This document shows positions 36,672-45,065 of a stretch of DNA of 64,000 nt, piece by piece. Source of the stretch: Candidatus Competibacter denitrificans Run_A_D11 (GTDB lineage Bacteria; Pseudomonadota; Gammaproteobacteria; Competibacterales; Competibacteraceae). The DNA lies in the NCBI RefSeq assembly GCF_001051235.1, contig NZ_CBTJ020000027.1, positions 142,353 through 206,352 of the forward strand, in the 5' to 3' direction. Position 1 is the stretch's first letter, and each line of letters starts with the position of its first letter. The position numbers were made by a program, and so were the translations under genes. The notes beneath the pieces were generated by a model. That model had not been told where the DNA came from, ran no database searches, and saw only the letters and a list, made by a program, of their open reading frames with translations.

Positions 36672-37346
36672 CTAGATCAGCAAAGCGCCGACGATGGCAT
36701 AGAGCAACGCTGGCAATAGATTACCGACATGGATACGGCGGATTTCCAACAGATTGATTCCGATACCCAAAATCAACAACCCCCCGGTGGCATTGACGGC
36801 ATCCAGCACGGCTGGTTCCGAAAGAAAAGCCATTTGTGATGCCAATAACGTAATCCCACCCTGCACGACCAAAACCGGTAAAGCCGAATACATCACGCCT
36901 ATCCCCAGCGACGAAGCCAGCGCTACCGAAGCCACCCCGTCCAACAGCGCTTTGATCAGTAATACGCTAGGATCGCCGATTGTGCCATCCTGGATTGAGC
37001 CGACAATCGTCATCGCGCCAGTCAGGTATAACAACGTGGCGGTGACGAAACCTTCGACGAAACGACTCGAACGCGAACGCAACTTGCTTTGCAAAATCTC
37101 GGCCAAACCTTCCAGCCGCTGCTCAATGCGCAGCAACTCACCACTGACACCGCCGAGCAATAAACAACCAATGGCCAGTAGCGCGTGTTGGGCTTCTAGC
37201 GCCATGCGCAACCCGATAGCCACCACCGACAACCCCAGAGCCTGCACCAAGATTGTCTTGATATTCTCCGGCAATCGTGATCCCGCCATGAGGCCCACGG
37301 CGCTACCTACCAAAACCGTACCCGTATTAACCAATGTTCCAATCAT
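36672..37346 (-). CDS. DUF554 family membrane protein
   Basis: 224 residues, about six or seven hydrophobic helices. The start MIGTLVNTGTVLVGSAVGL, the block QALGLSVVAIGLRMAL and the later GLLILGIGINLLEI are typical of the DUF554 (YdfK/YqgA) family. Function is unknown; an inner-membrane transport role is assumed. It lies 13 bases after the start-proximal TSUP gene's stop, so the two are probably one transcript. Confidence 0.85.
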   Translation of the reverse strand: MIGTLVNTGTVLVGSAVGLMAGSRLPENIKTILVQALGLSVVAIGLRMALEAQHALLAIGCLLLGGVSGELLRIEQRLEGLAEILQSKLRSRSSRFVEGFVTATLLYLTGAMTIVGSIQDGTIGDPSVLLIKALLDGVASVALASSLGIGVMYSALPVLVVQGGITLLASQMAFLSEPAVLDAVNATGGLLILGIGINLLEIRRIHVGNLLPALLYAIVGALLI

Positions 37347-37359
37347 TGGATAGATCTCT

Positions 37360-38160
37360 TTAACCCAGCAACATTTTGAAACCTACCAGCGCCAAGAAGA
37401 CAGCGAACACTCGCTTCAACGTCTCCGTAGGCAGCGTATGCGCAAGCTTCACCCCCAGTGGAGCGAACAACATGCTGACCGCAGCAATACTGATCAAGGC
37501 CGGGCCATAGACATAGCCGAAACTCCAACGCGGCAGATCGGGTATAGTCCAACCGGTCACCATGAAGCCGAGTGAACCCGCCAGCGCGATTGGCAGACCG
37601 CAGGCCGCCGAGGTCGCCACCGCTTGGCGGATCAACACGTTACACCAGAGCAAAAACGGCACGGTCAATGAGCCGCCACCGATCCCGACGATGGCCGAAA
37701 CCAACCCGATCAGACCACCGGCAGCCCCCATCCCCACCGTTCCCGGCAGATCGCGGCCCGGCGCTGGCTTAGCGCCAAAACCCATCTGGGCCGACATAGC
37801 CAATACGAACACAGCGAATACTTTCTGTAGAACGAAGCTTGATAAAAAATGGGCGACTGCCGCACCTGCCCAAGCGCCGATGACGATACCGGGAGCCAAC
37901 CGCCAAAAAATCGGCCATAGCACCGCACCCAACCGATGATGGGCACGAACAGACGAGATAGAGGTCAGCACGATGGTGGCCAGCGATGTACCAATGGCCA
38001 AGTGCATAATGATCTCAGCGCTAACCTGCTGGTTTCGAAAAATCCAAGCCAGCACCGGCACGATGATCAGCCCGCCACCCACACCGAGCAGGCCGGCCAT
38101 GACCCCTACAAATGCGCCCAGCGCCAAATAGGATAAGAGCGTCGCTAAAATGGGTTCCAA
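37360..38160 (-). CDS. TSUP (TauE/SafE) family transporter
   Basis: 266-residue inner-membrane protein with about eight helices. The repeated family signature appears twice: GVMAGLLGVGGGLIIVPVL near the N-terminus and GLVSAIVGIGGGSLTVPFLL in the second half. TSUP members export or import sulfite, sulfoacetate, taurine or related C-S compounds; the substrate here is open. It is the first gene of a two-gene set with DUF554 and is divergent from the oxidoreductase at 38379. Confidence 0.88.
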   Translation of the reverse strand: MEPILATLLSYLALGAFVGVMAGLLGVGGGLIIVPVLAWIFRNQQVSAEIIMHLAIGTSLATIVLTSISSVRAHHRLGAVLWPIFWRLAPGIVIGAWAGAAVAHFLSSFVLQKVFAVFVLAMSAQMGFGAKPAPGRDLPGTVGMGAAGGLIGLVSAIVGIGGGSLTVPFLLWCNVLIRQAVATSAACGLPIALAGSLGFMVTGWTIPDLPRWSFGYVYGPALISIAAVSMLFAPLGVKLAHTLPTETLKRVFAVFLALVGFKMLLG

Positions 38161-38378
38161 GATCAGGTTATCCTATAGGTCTGGAGATTCTTCCCAGCGA
38201 GTAGCGCGGCCAAGTGTGATAAATTTCACTCGCGAAAAGAGCCAACCAGCCGCGCGTAAGCATCGCATGAAACGCTATTGTACGTGCGGATTAGCGAGCA
38301 TGTCCCCATTCGGATCACCGATTGGGTGACATTTGTCCGCCAGAGGCGAAAAAAGACCAGCGAGGAACAGGCAAGAAG

Positions 38379-39341
38379 ATGAACATTCGAAAAATCTGCG
38401 TGTTAGGCGGTACAGGCTTCGTCGGCCGACACTTGGTTACGCGCTTGTCCAATCGGGGATACCAAGTCAAGGTCCTGACGCGCCACCCGCAGCGCCACCG
38501 GGATCTTGCCGTACTACCGGGCACCGAATTGGTCGGCGCCGACATTCGCGATCCCACCGCCCTTTTAACCCATTTGGCCGACTGCAATGCCGTGATTAAT
38601 TTGGTGGGAATTCTCCACGAGCAAGGCAGCGGGCAAGGCTTCCGCGCCCTGCATGTAGAGCTGCCTGACAAGATCATGCAAGCTTGTCGCGCGCTCGGCA
38701 TCAAACGACTGCTGCATATGAGCGCCCTTCACGCCGATGCTGCTAAAGGACCCAGCCAATACTTGTTGACCAAGGGTGAAGCTGAACAACGAGTGATGGC
38801 AGCAACGGATCTGGCAGTGACCTGCTTCAAGCCATCAATCATCTTTGGACCTAACGACAATTTCTACAACCAGTTCGCCAACCTACTCAAAATATTTCCG
38901 ATCCTACCGCTGGCGTGCCCGAATGCACGGTTCGCCCCGGTCTATGTCGGCGATGTCGCTCAAGCCTTCGAAACCGTGTTGGAGAACGACGCGACCATCG
39001 GCAAAAGCTACGAACTGTGCGGCCCGCGTGCTTACACCTTCCGGGAAGTAGTCGAGGATATTGCCCACATGTTGGGCCTGAAACGGGTAGTCGTCGGCTT
39101 ACCGGACGGATTGGCACGTTTGCAAGCCAAACTTTTAGGTTTGTTACCGGTGAAAGTATTTACTACTGACAACTTTCTTTCTTTGCAGGTGGATAGTGTT
39201 TGCGGGCGTAATGGCTTGGCGGAGCTGGGTATCACGCCACATTCCGTCGAAAGCATCATGCAAATGTATTTCGCTGATAAAACCCAACGGCGTCGCTATG
39301 ATGTCCTTCGCCAGTTCGCACGGCGCAACATAAAGGGATAG
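38379..39341 (+). CDS. NDUFA9-like NAD(P)-binding oxidoreductase
   Basis: 320-residue atypical short-chain dehydrogenase. The start MNIRKICVLGGTGFVGRHLV gives the Rossmann motif GGTGFVG (10-16); INLVGILHE, FKPSIIFGPNDNFYNQFAN and FAPVYVGDVAQAFE follow, as in bacterial homologues of the complex I accessory subunit NDUFA9. The ATG at 38379 fits the family; the frame is open from 38322. These proteins are thought to act in quinone or lipid metabolism. A hairpin follows the stop at 39356-39381. It is upstream of metK but separated by about 290 bases. Confidence 0.85.
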   Translation: MNIRKICVLGGTGFVGRHLVTRLSNRGYQVKVLTRHPQRHRDLAVLPGTELVGADIRDPTALLTHLADCNAVINLVGILHEQGSGQGFRALHVELPDKIMQACRALGIKRLLHMSALHADAAKGPSQYLLTKGEAEQRVMAATDLAVTCFKPSIIFGPNDNFYNQFANLLKIFPILPLACPNARFAPVYVGDVAQAFETVLENDATIGKSYELCGPRAYTFREVVEDIAHMLGLKRVVVGLPDGLARLQAKLLGLLPVKVFTTDNFLSLQVDSVCGRNGLAELGITPHSVESIMQMYFADKTQRRRYDVLRQFARRNIKG

Positions 39342-39355
39342 ATCCGCTGCATTTT

Positions 39356-39381
39356 GGGGACTCACTGTCGCTGGAGTCCCC
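39356..39381 (+). terminator. Hairpin after the NDUFA9-like gene
   Basis: GGGGACTC (39356-39363) pairs perfectly with GAGTCCCC (39374-39381) around a ten-base loop, 15 bases after the stop codon. A run of four T precedes it but no T-run follows, so termination, if real, would be weak or factor-assisted. It would separate the oxidoreductase from metK. Confidence 0.5.
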
Positions 39382-39629
39382 GTCTCAATTCCTGAGCATC
39401 AAACGGTTACCTGTTGCCTCAATCAAACCAGCACTTCCACGCTTCACTACCGAGTTATCGTTTTTCACAACGCATCGGCACCTGTTAAATAACTAAATAG
39501 AATAAAAAACCCGGATGCAAATGCAGCATTTTCCGCGTAGACTAGCGCGCATTTAAACTTTCAATGCCTTCGCCATCTCTTGGCACATTCCCTATTAACT
39601 GCCATTGCCGTTTGAGGACTCGCCACTCC

Positions 39630-40790
39630 ATGAGCCGAACCTATCTTTTTACCTCCGAATCAGTCTCGGAAGGACATCCCGATAAAATCGCCGATCAGAT
39701 TTCCGATGCCGTTCTGGACGCGATTTTGGCTGAAGACACCAGCGGACGTGTTGCTTGCGAAACACTGATTAAAACGGGTGTCGTGGTTCTGGCCGGTGAA
39801 ATCACCACGACGGCATGGGTCGATTTCGACAAAATCGTCCGTGATACCGTCATTGGCATTGGCTACGACAACTCCAAGGTTGGCTTCGATGGGGCGACCT
39901 GCGCGGTGCTGTCTTGTATCGGCAAGCAATCGCCCGACATCGCCCAGGGCGTCAACCGCAAAAGCCCAGAAGAACAAGGTGCCGGCGATCAGGGCTTGAT
40001 GTTCGGCTACGCCTGTAACGAAACCGACGTGCTGATGCCCGCCCCGATCACCTACGCGCATCTGTTAGTGCAGCGCCAGTCCGAAATGCGCAAGAGTGGC
40101 GTATTGCCGTGGCTGCGGCCTGATGCTAAGAGCCAAGTCACCTTCCGTTACCAAGATCACAAGGTGGTCGGCATCGAAGCCGTTGTGCTGTCCACCCAGC
40201 ATGACCCTGACATCAGCTACAAGCTGCTGTGCGAGGCGGTGATGGAAAACATCATCCAGCCGGTACTGCCTGCCGAATGGTTGGACAAACATACCCAATA
40301 CCACATCAACCCGACCGGCAGTTTCGTCATCGGTGGGCCGGTGGGTGATTGCGGTTTAACAGGCCGCAAGATCATTGTTGACACTTACGGTGGTGCTGCT
40401 CATCACGGCGGTGGCGCGTTCTCCGGCAAAGACCCCTCCAAGGTTGACCGCTCCGCCGCTTACGCCGGCCGTTACGTCGCCAAAAACATCGTGGCCGCCG
40501 GTTTGGCTGATCGCTGCGAAATCCAGGTGTCGTATGCCATTGGTGTGGCCGAACCGACCTCCATCAGCATCAATACCTTTGGCACCGGCAAAATCGACGA
40601 AGACCGCCTGGTAGACATCGTGCGCGGTCATTTCGATCTGCGGCCCTACGGCTTGGTCAAGATGCTGAATCTGATTCGTCCCATCTACCAAAAAACGGCC
40701 GCTTACGGTCACTTTGGCCGCGAAGCACCCGAATTTACTTGGGAAGCGACCGATAAAGCCGACGCCTTGCGAGAGGCGGCAGGGATCTAA
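39630..40790 (+). CDS. metK: S-adenosylmethionine synthase
   Basis: Makes SAM from methionine and ATP. 386 residues from the ATG at 39630 (the frame is open from 39564 but the family starts at [20 protein letters not shown]). Visible signatures: [16 protein letters not shown], the ATP-binding [12 protein letters not shown], and the glycine-rich [15 protein letters not shown]. Length and order are normal. The SAH riboswitch and ahcY follow directly, so SAM production and SAH recycling are encoded in sequence. About 290 bases without a gene precede it. Confidence 0.97.
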   Translation: MSRTYLFTSESVSEGHPDKIADQISDAVLDAILAEDTSGRVACETLIKTGVVVLAGEITTTAWVDFDKIVRDTVIGIGYDNSKVGFDGATCAVLSCIGKQSPDIAQGVNRKSPEEQGAGDQGLMFGYACNETDVLMPAPITYAHLLVQRQSEMRKSGVLPWLRPDAKSQVTFRYQDHKVVGIEAVVLSTQHDPDISYKLLCEAVMENIIQPVLPAEWLDKHTQYHINPTGSFVIGGPVGDCGLTGRKIIVDTYGGAAHHGGGAFSGKDPSKVDRSAAYAGRYVAKNIVAAGLADRCEIQVSYAIGVAEPTSISINTFGTGKIDEDRLVDIVRGHFDLRPYGLVKMLNLIRPIYQKTAAYGHFGREAPEFTWEATDKADALREAAGI

Positions 40791-40803
40791 ACATTTCGCC
40801 CCC

Positions 40804-40876
40804 ATGCCGAGGGGCGCTGCAACGGTAAGACCGTCAGGCTCGGCATGGCGTGGCTTTCCAAAAGCCAACGGCGCCC
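40804..40876 (+). promoter_or_regulatory. S-adenosylhomocysteine (SAH) riboswitch
   Basis: All parts of the SAH aptamer are present just before ahcY. P1 is ATGCCGAG (40804-40811) with CTCGGCAT (40839-40846); the inner helix is ACGGT (40822-40826) with ACCGT (40830-40834); a further hairpin is TGGCTTT (40851-40857) with AAAGCCA (40861-40867); and GGGCGC (40812-40817) can pair with GCGCCC (40871-40876) to close the pseudoknot. The conserved GAGGGGCGCTGCAACGG and CAGGCTCGG strings match the known class. It should raise ahcY expression when SAH builds up. A GAGGA site follows at 40891-40895. Confidence 0.95.
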
Positions 40877-40901
40877 GTTCAACCGTATATGAGGATACGT
40901 T

Positions 40902-42329
40902 ATGAACGCCGTCGTGCGCGAAAAGAGCTTTACGACTGATCGTGATTATCAGGTGGCTGATCTTGGACTAGCCGCTTGGGGCCGCAAGGAAATCGCCATC
41001 GCTGAAACCGAAATGCCGGGTTTGATGGCCACCCGCAAGGAATACCAAGCGCAGCAACCCCTCAAAGGTGCCCGCATCGCCGGCTCGCTGCACATGACCA
41101 TCCAGACCGCCGTCTTGATCGAAACCCTCAAGGCACTGGGCGCAGACATCCGCTGGGCATCCTGCAACATTTTTTCGACACAGGATCATGCGGCGGCGGC
41201 CATCGCTGAGGCCGGTATTCCGGTTTTCGCCTACAAAGGGGAATCGTTAGAGGAATACTGGGATTTCACCCACCGCATTTTGCAATGGCATGATGGTGGC
41301 ACACCCAACATGATCCTGGATGATGGTGGTGACGCCACTTTGCTGATCACGCTCGGTGCCCGCGCCGAGCAAGACCGCTCGTTGATCGCTCATCCGACCT
41401 GCGAAGAAGAGCGCGTTTTATTTGCCGCCATCAGCCAGCGTTTAGCCGATCAACCGGGCTGGTACTCCAAAATTCAGGCCAATATCCAGGGCGTGACTGA
41501 AGAGACGACGACCGGCGTTCATCGGCTCTATACGATGGAGAAAGAGGGACGACTACCCTTCCCCGCGATCAACGTCAACGATTCGGTCACCAAATCCAAA
41601 TTCGATAATCTCTATGGCTGCCGAGAATCCCTGGTCGATGGCATCAAACGCGCCACTGACGTGATGATCGCCGGCAAAATCGCCATCGTCCTGGGCTACG
41701 GTGATGTCGGCAAGGGCTGTGCGCAATCGTTGCGTGGTTTGGGCGCGACGGTCTGGGTAACTGAAATTGACCCCATCTGCGCCTTGCAAGCCGCTATGGA
41801 AGGTTATCGAGTTGTCACCATGGATGATGCCGCCGATAAAGCCGATATTTTCGTTACTTCAACCGGTAATGTGAGCGTCATTACCCACGAGCATATGGCC
41901 CGAATGAAAAATCAGGCCATCGTCTGCAATATCGGTCACTTCGACTCAGAAATCGAGGTTGCCAAGCTCAAGCAATATCGCTGGGAAAATATCAAGCCGC
42001 AGGTGGATCACATCATTTTCCCTGATGGCAAGCGGATTATCCTGTTGGCCGAAGGACGGTTAGTGAATCTGGGCTGCGCCACGGGACACCCCAGCTTCGT
42101 GATGTCCAACTCCTTCACCAATCAGACGCTTGCACAGATCGAGCTATTCACGCGCGGCGAACGCTATGAAAATAAAGTCTACGTGCTGCCCAAGCATCTG
42201 GACGAAAAAGTCGCTCGGCTCCACTTGGAGCGAATCGGCGCGCAACTGACTCAATTAACCTCGGAGCAAGCGGCCTATATCGGCGTATCGGTTGATGGCC
42301 CGTACAAGGCTGAGAATTATCGCTATTAG
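40902..42329 (+). CDS. ahcY: Adenosylhomocysteinase (SAH hydrolase)
   Basis: NAD-dependent enzyme that splits SAH into adenosine and homocysteine, removing the inhibitor left by methyltransferases. 475 residues, the proteobacterial long form. Signatures: [34 protein letters not shown], the NAD-binding [20 protein letters not shown], and the C-terminal [10 protein letters not shown]. Expression should be controlled by the riboswitch that ends 25 bases before its ATG. Confidence 0.97.
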   Translation: MNAVVREKSFTTDRDYQVADLGLAAWGRKEIAIAETEMPGLMATRKEYQAQQPLKGARIAGSLHMTIQTAVLIETLKALGADIRWASCNIFSTQDHAAAAIAEAGIPVFAYKGESLEEYWDFTHRILQWHDGGTPNMILDDGGDATLLITLGARAEQDRSLIAHPTCEEERVLFAAISQRLADQPGWYSKIQANIQGVTEETTTGVHRLYTMEKEGRLPFPAINVNDSVTKSKFDNLYGCRESLVDGIKRATDVMIAGKIAIVLGYGDVGKGCAQSLRGLGATVWVTEIDPICALQAAMEGYRVVTMDDAADKADIFVTSTGNVSVITHEHMARMKNQAIVCNIGHFDSEIEVAKLKQYRWENIKPQVDHIIFPDGKRIILLAEGRLVNLGCATGHPSFVMSNSFTNQTLAQIELFTRGERYENKVYVLPKHLDEKVARLHLERIGAQLTQLTSEQAAYIGVSVDGPYKAENYRY

Positions 42330-42352
42330 GCACACCCTATCAGAATCAAACA

Positions 42353-42372
42353 GGGCGCGAAGTTTCGCGCCC
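42353..42372 (+). terminator. Strong GC hairpin between ahcY and metF
   Basis: GGGCGCGAA (42353-42361) and TTCGCGCCC (42364-42372) form a nine-base perfect stem with a two-base spacer, 23 bases after the ahcY stop. A run of five T begins eight bases further on. It could terminate part of the ahcY transcripts and set metF expression lower, or act as an attenuator. It is not followed immediately by T residues, so efficiency is uncertain. Confidence 0.6.
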
Positions 42373-42442
42373 ACAGTACCTTTTTAGTGACCCTTCTCGT
42401 CGGGCGTTTGCTCGTCCTTTCAGAGAACTCGGTTGACCGGTC

Positions 42443-43300
42443 ATGGACTCCCAAAAACATTATCCCAAACAGATCAGCTGCGAATTTTTTCCCCCTAATA
42501 CCGATGAAGGAATGGCCAAGCTAGCGGCTGCGCGTAAAGCGCTGATGCCAATCAGCCCAGCTTTTTTCTCGGTCACCTACGGAGCGGGTGGTTCCACGCG
42601 CGAGCGTACTCTTCAGGCGATTCAGGGAATCCGAGCCAACAGCGACGTAGATGCTGCCCCTCACTTGACCTGCGTGGCATCCACCCGCGCAGGAATTCGT
42701 GAAATCCTCACGACTTATCGTAAGCTAGATATTCGTCGGCTTGTCGCCTTACGCGGTGATTTACCGTCCGGGATGAGCGAATTTGGCGAGTTCCGCTATG
42801 CCAACGAACTGGTTGAATTTATTCGAGCCGAAACCGGCGATCATTTCCATATTGAAGTGGCCGCTTATCCAGAATTTCATCCACAAGCGCGAACCACCGA
42901 GCGGGATTTGCTCAACTTCAAACGCAAGGTTGACGCGGGTGCTAACAGCGCCATCACGCAATATTTTTACAATCCCGAATCTTACTTCCGCTTTGTAGAT
43001 GATTGTGAAAAGCTGGGGCTGGATTTACCCATCGTCCCCGGCATTATGCCGATTACTAATTTCAGTCAACTTGCACGGTTTTCGGATAACTGCGGTGCGG
43101 AAATTCCCCGTTGGATTCGCAAGCGATTGGAAAGCTATGGTGATGATTTGAGCGCAATTCGCGCTTACGGCCTTGATGTAGTGACCGACTTATGTCGGCG
43201 CCTGTTGGCTGCCGGTGCTCCGGGCTTACATTTTTACACCATGAACCGGGCAGGGCCGACCCTGGCGATTTGCGAGCGTTTAGCTTTGATACGCGGATGA
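42443..43300 (+). CDS. metF: Methylenetetrahydrofolate reductase
   Basis: FAD enzyme that reduces 5,10-methylene-THF to 5-methyl-THF, the methyl donor for homocysteine. 285 residues, the usual bacterial size. Signatures: ISCEFFPPNTDEGMAKL, VTYGAGGSTRERT, LVALRGDLPSG, ITQYFYNPESYFRFVDDC and IVPGIMPITNFSQL. It completes the local methyl-cycle set (metK, ahcY, metF). The 113-base spacer from ahcY contains a strong hairpin. Confidence 0.96.
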   Translation: MDSQKHYPKQISCEFFPPNTDEGMAKLAAARKALMPISPAFFSVTYGAGGSTRERTLQAIQGIRANSDVDAAPHLTCVASTRAGIREILTTYRKLDIRRLVALRGDLPSGMSEFGEFRYANELVEFIRAETGDHFHIEVAAYPEFHPQARTTERDLLNFKRKVDAGANSAITQYFYNPESYFRFVDDCEKLGLDLPIVPGIMPITNFSQLARFSDNCGAEIPRWIRKRLESYGDDLSAIRAYGLDVVTDLCRRLLAAGAPGLHFYTMNRAGPTLAICERLALIRG

Positions 43301-43314
43301 AGCGAAGTCGCGCT

Positions 43315-43353
43315 AAAAAAATACCCTCTCCCGCCATCGGCGAGAAAGGGTAT
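43315..43353 (-). terminator. Intrinsic terminator for the minus-strand lipoprotein genes
   Basis: Read on the minus strand, ATACCCTTTCTC pairs with GAGAGGGTAT (two-base bulge) around a short GC-rich loop, and seven T residues (43321-43315) follow directly. It lies about 30 bases after the stop of the FlgO-like gene and 15 bases after the convergent metF stop. On the plus strand the same hairpin is preceded, not followed, by the A/T run, so it is mainly a minus-strand terminator. Confidence 0.75.
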
Positions 43354-43383
43354 ATCGCTTAGAAAACCGGTCTACTGCGCGCT

Positions 43384-43950
43384 TTATTGCGAGGCAATCA
43401 GCGCCTTCGCATCAGGGCCAAGCGGGAGTGCGTAATCGTAGGAAGCCAAGATCAGGTTATCGGTAGCGCGGATTAGGCGTGCCTGGACATACACGGATTG
43501 CCGAGCAACCGCATAAGTACCGGCAATCACAGCAGCCGCGTTATGGGACTGGCTGATCTCTCTGATCGAACGCGATAACGCAAACTCACCAGAGCCTTCT
43601 TTGATGAAGATGTTGTTACGCATCTTGATCTCGACGACGGTAAAGCCCTGTTGGGCAAACCGGGAGCCGAGTTGCTCGCCGATCACCCGCCCCAAGCCAG
43701 ACGAGGTATCAAGATTATTGATATCCACAAACGTAGCGGCCAATAACGGATCTTTGCGATCCTTAAGCCACGGTGCCCGCGTCAACAGCGCATCAGCCGC
43801 GCCATGGTTCGCGCTGATGAGATTGGTGTCTTGGATGGCGGGACGAGCCGGTGCCTCGTCAGGGAAAAAAGTAGCGCACCCCAATGTGCTTACGCTAAGC
43901 GCAACCAACAATGTCGCGGCTGTACGTAAGGTGATTACGTTCCAATTCAT
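43384..43950 (-). CDS. FlgO-family outer membrane protein
   Basis: 188 residues with a signal peptide and a possible, non-ideal lipobox (STLGC, Cys25). The mature part fits the FlgO domain: FVDINNLDTSSGLGRVIGEQ, LGSRFAQQGFTVVEIKMR, AVIAGTYAVARQSVYVQARL. FlgO was described as an outer-membrane component of the Vibrio flagellum, but the domain also occurs away from flagellar genes, as here. The neighbour upstream is another lipoprotein of unknown role; both end in the same terminator. Confidence 0.78.
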   Translation of the reverse strand: MNWNVITLRTAATLLVALSVSTLGCATFFPDEAPARPAIQDTNLISANHGAADALLTRAPWLKDRKDPLLAATFVDINNLDTSSGLGRVIGEQLGSRFAQQGFTVVEIKMRNNIFIKEGSGEFALSRSIREISQSHNAAAVIAGTYAVARQSVYVQARLIRATDNLILASYDYALPLGPDAKALIASQ

Positions 43951-43994
43951 AAGTTAACTACCCCCCTTAATAGTGCAAATGGAGCGATGGCACA

Positions 43995-44717
43995 TCATTG
44001 GCACTGGATCCCCGAAGTACACCCAACCATATCCATGATACGGGTAGTGACTGGCGGCGGTGGGGCCGGCGCTTGCGCGATATATTGCTGAACATTGTTA
44101 TCACTGATGTAGTAAATATCGCGCAGCCGAGTCAGATAGCGAGCGCCGCTCATGACTGAAGTTGTCACGATAATCTCACTATTCGGATTATCGGTAAGAA
44201 AGCCGCTAGCCACATCCAAACCTACAGCACCCAACATGGCCGCAGTCGCCGGATTGTTATCACCCGTAGCACGCAGCACCAAAACGCTGCCGGTTAGCGC
44301 CGTGAACAAACCAGGCATCGGTCGGATGAAGCCCCGATCATTGTGCGTGACCACCTGAATCCCGTAGGTCACCTCATAGCAACCATCGGATGGACTTTCG
44401 CTGACCAGAAATCCTTGCTCCAGCAAGTGAGTGATTAAGAGATTGTGAAACGCAATCCCAAACTCGCTGTTGTACTGCGGGGGTTGCACATGCAAGGCGA
44501 TGGCAGACTTGCATTGCCGACTGGAAGCGCGTACAGGACCGGCCAATAGCGCATCATGCAGCCGATTTGCCACATCGGCGGCTAGAATGTCCCAATGCTC
44601 GGCGGCCTGCATCTTCCTTTGATAGGAAACTGGATATGTTGTGGCGACTGGCACTTGGGATGCGCAGGCCCCCAGTCCCAAGCAGAGGATTAAAAGAGGG
44701 GCATACGAAATTTTCAT
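43995..44717 (-). CDS. Lipoprotein of unknown function
   Basis: 240 residues with a clear lipobox LGAC (Cys18). The mature sequence begins ASQVPVATTYPVSYQRKMQAAEHWD and contains ADVANRLHDAL and FGIAFHNLLITHLLEQGFLV, which resembles FlgO-type assembly domains, then a hydrophobic AATAAMLGAVGLDVA stretch (partly), strand-rich IIVTTSVMSGARYLTRL and a short Pro-rich end. I cannot name a family. It is 44 bases upstream of the FlgO-like gene and probably works with it in the outer membrane. Confidence 0.65.
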   Translation of the reverse strand: MKISYAPLLILCLGLGACASQVPVATTYPVSYQRKMQAAEHWDILAADVANRLHDALLAGPVRASSRQCKSAIALHVQPPQYNSEFGIAFHNLLITHLLEQGFLVSESPSDGCYEVTYGIQVVTHNDRGFIRPMPGLFTALTGSVLVLRATGDNNPATAAMLGAVGLDVASGFLTDNPNSEIIVTTSVMSGARYLTRLRDIYYISDNNVQQYIAQAPAPPPPVTTRIMDMVGCTSGIQCQ

Positions 44718-44894
44718 GGGTTCTCCCTAGGTGTTTGCATCCGTTATTGGCGGACTCACCAACATTTTAGCCGGTTATACCACTGGCGCCACCCCTTTAC
44801 AACAAGGTTTCCATCAACCTGGGTTTCTGTCTCCGAACTGCTTGCCGGGCCAAGTCGATCATGAGCGGAAACAAGGGGTTACTAGCCACCATAA

Positions 44895-44941
44895 ACACAC
44901 CATATTGTGTCATTTTTAACACGAAACACATTATATGGAAA
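44895..44941 (+). promoter_or_regulatory. Pair of NrdR boxes upstream of nrdJ
   Basis: Box 1, ACACACCATATTGTGT (44895-44910), keeps ACAC, CATAT and GTGT of the NrdR consensus. Box 2, ACACATTATATGGAAA (44926-44941), keeps the left half and TATAT core and is degenerate on the right. They start 31 bases apart, three helical turns, the spacing usual for NrdR-bound box pairs. They lie about 125 bases before the nrdJ ATG. NrdR would repress nrdJ when dATP is high. The nrdR gene itself is not in the window. Confidence 0.75.
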
Positions 44942-45065
44942 AATTTTCTGTTTCCTCTAGAATCTGCCAATCCTGGCTGGCTCGGCCAATACTCGCATAG
45001 ATCAAGCCAACAAACGGAAATTTGGTTAACCCAATGAATAAAAACGCAACTGAGAACGTCGGCTT

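Noticed and set aside
39382..39629. SAM riboswitch before metK
   Set aside because: The leader lacks the SAM-I, SAM-II or SAM/SAH aptamer patterns I know; it is simply AT-rich upstream DNA.
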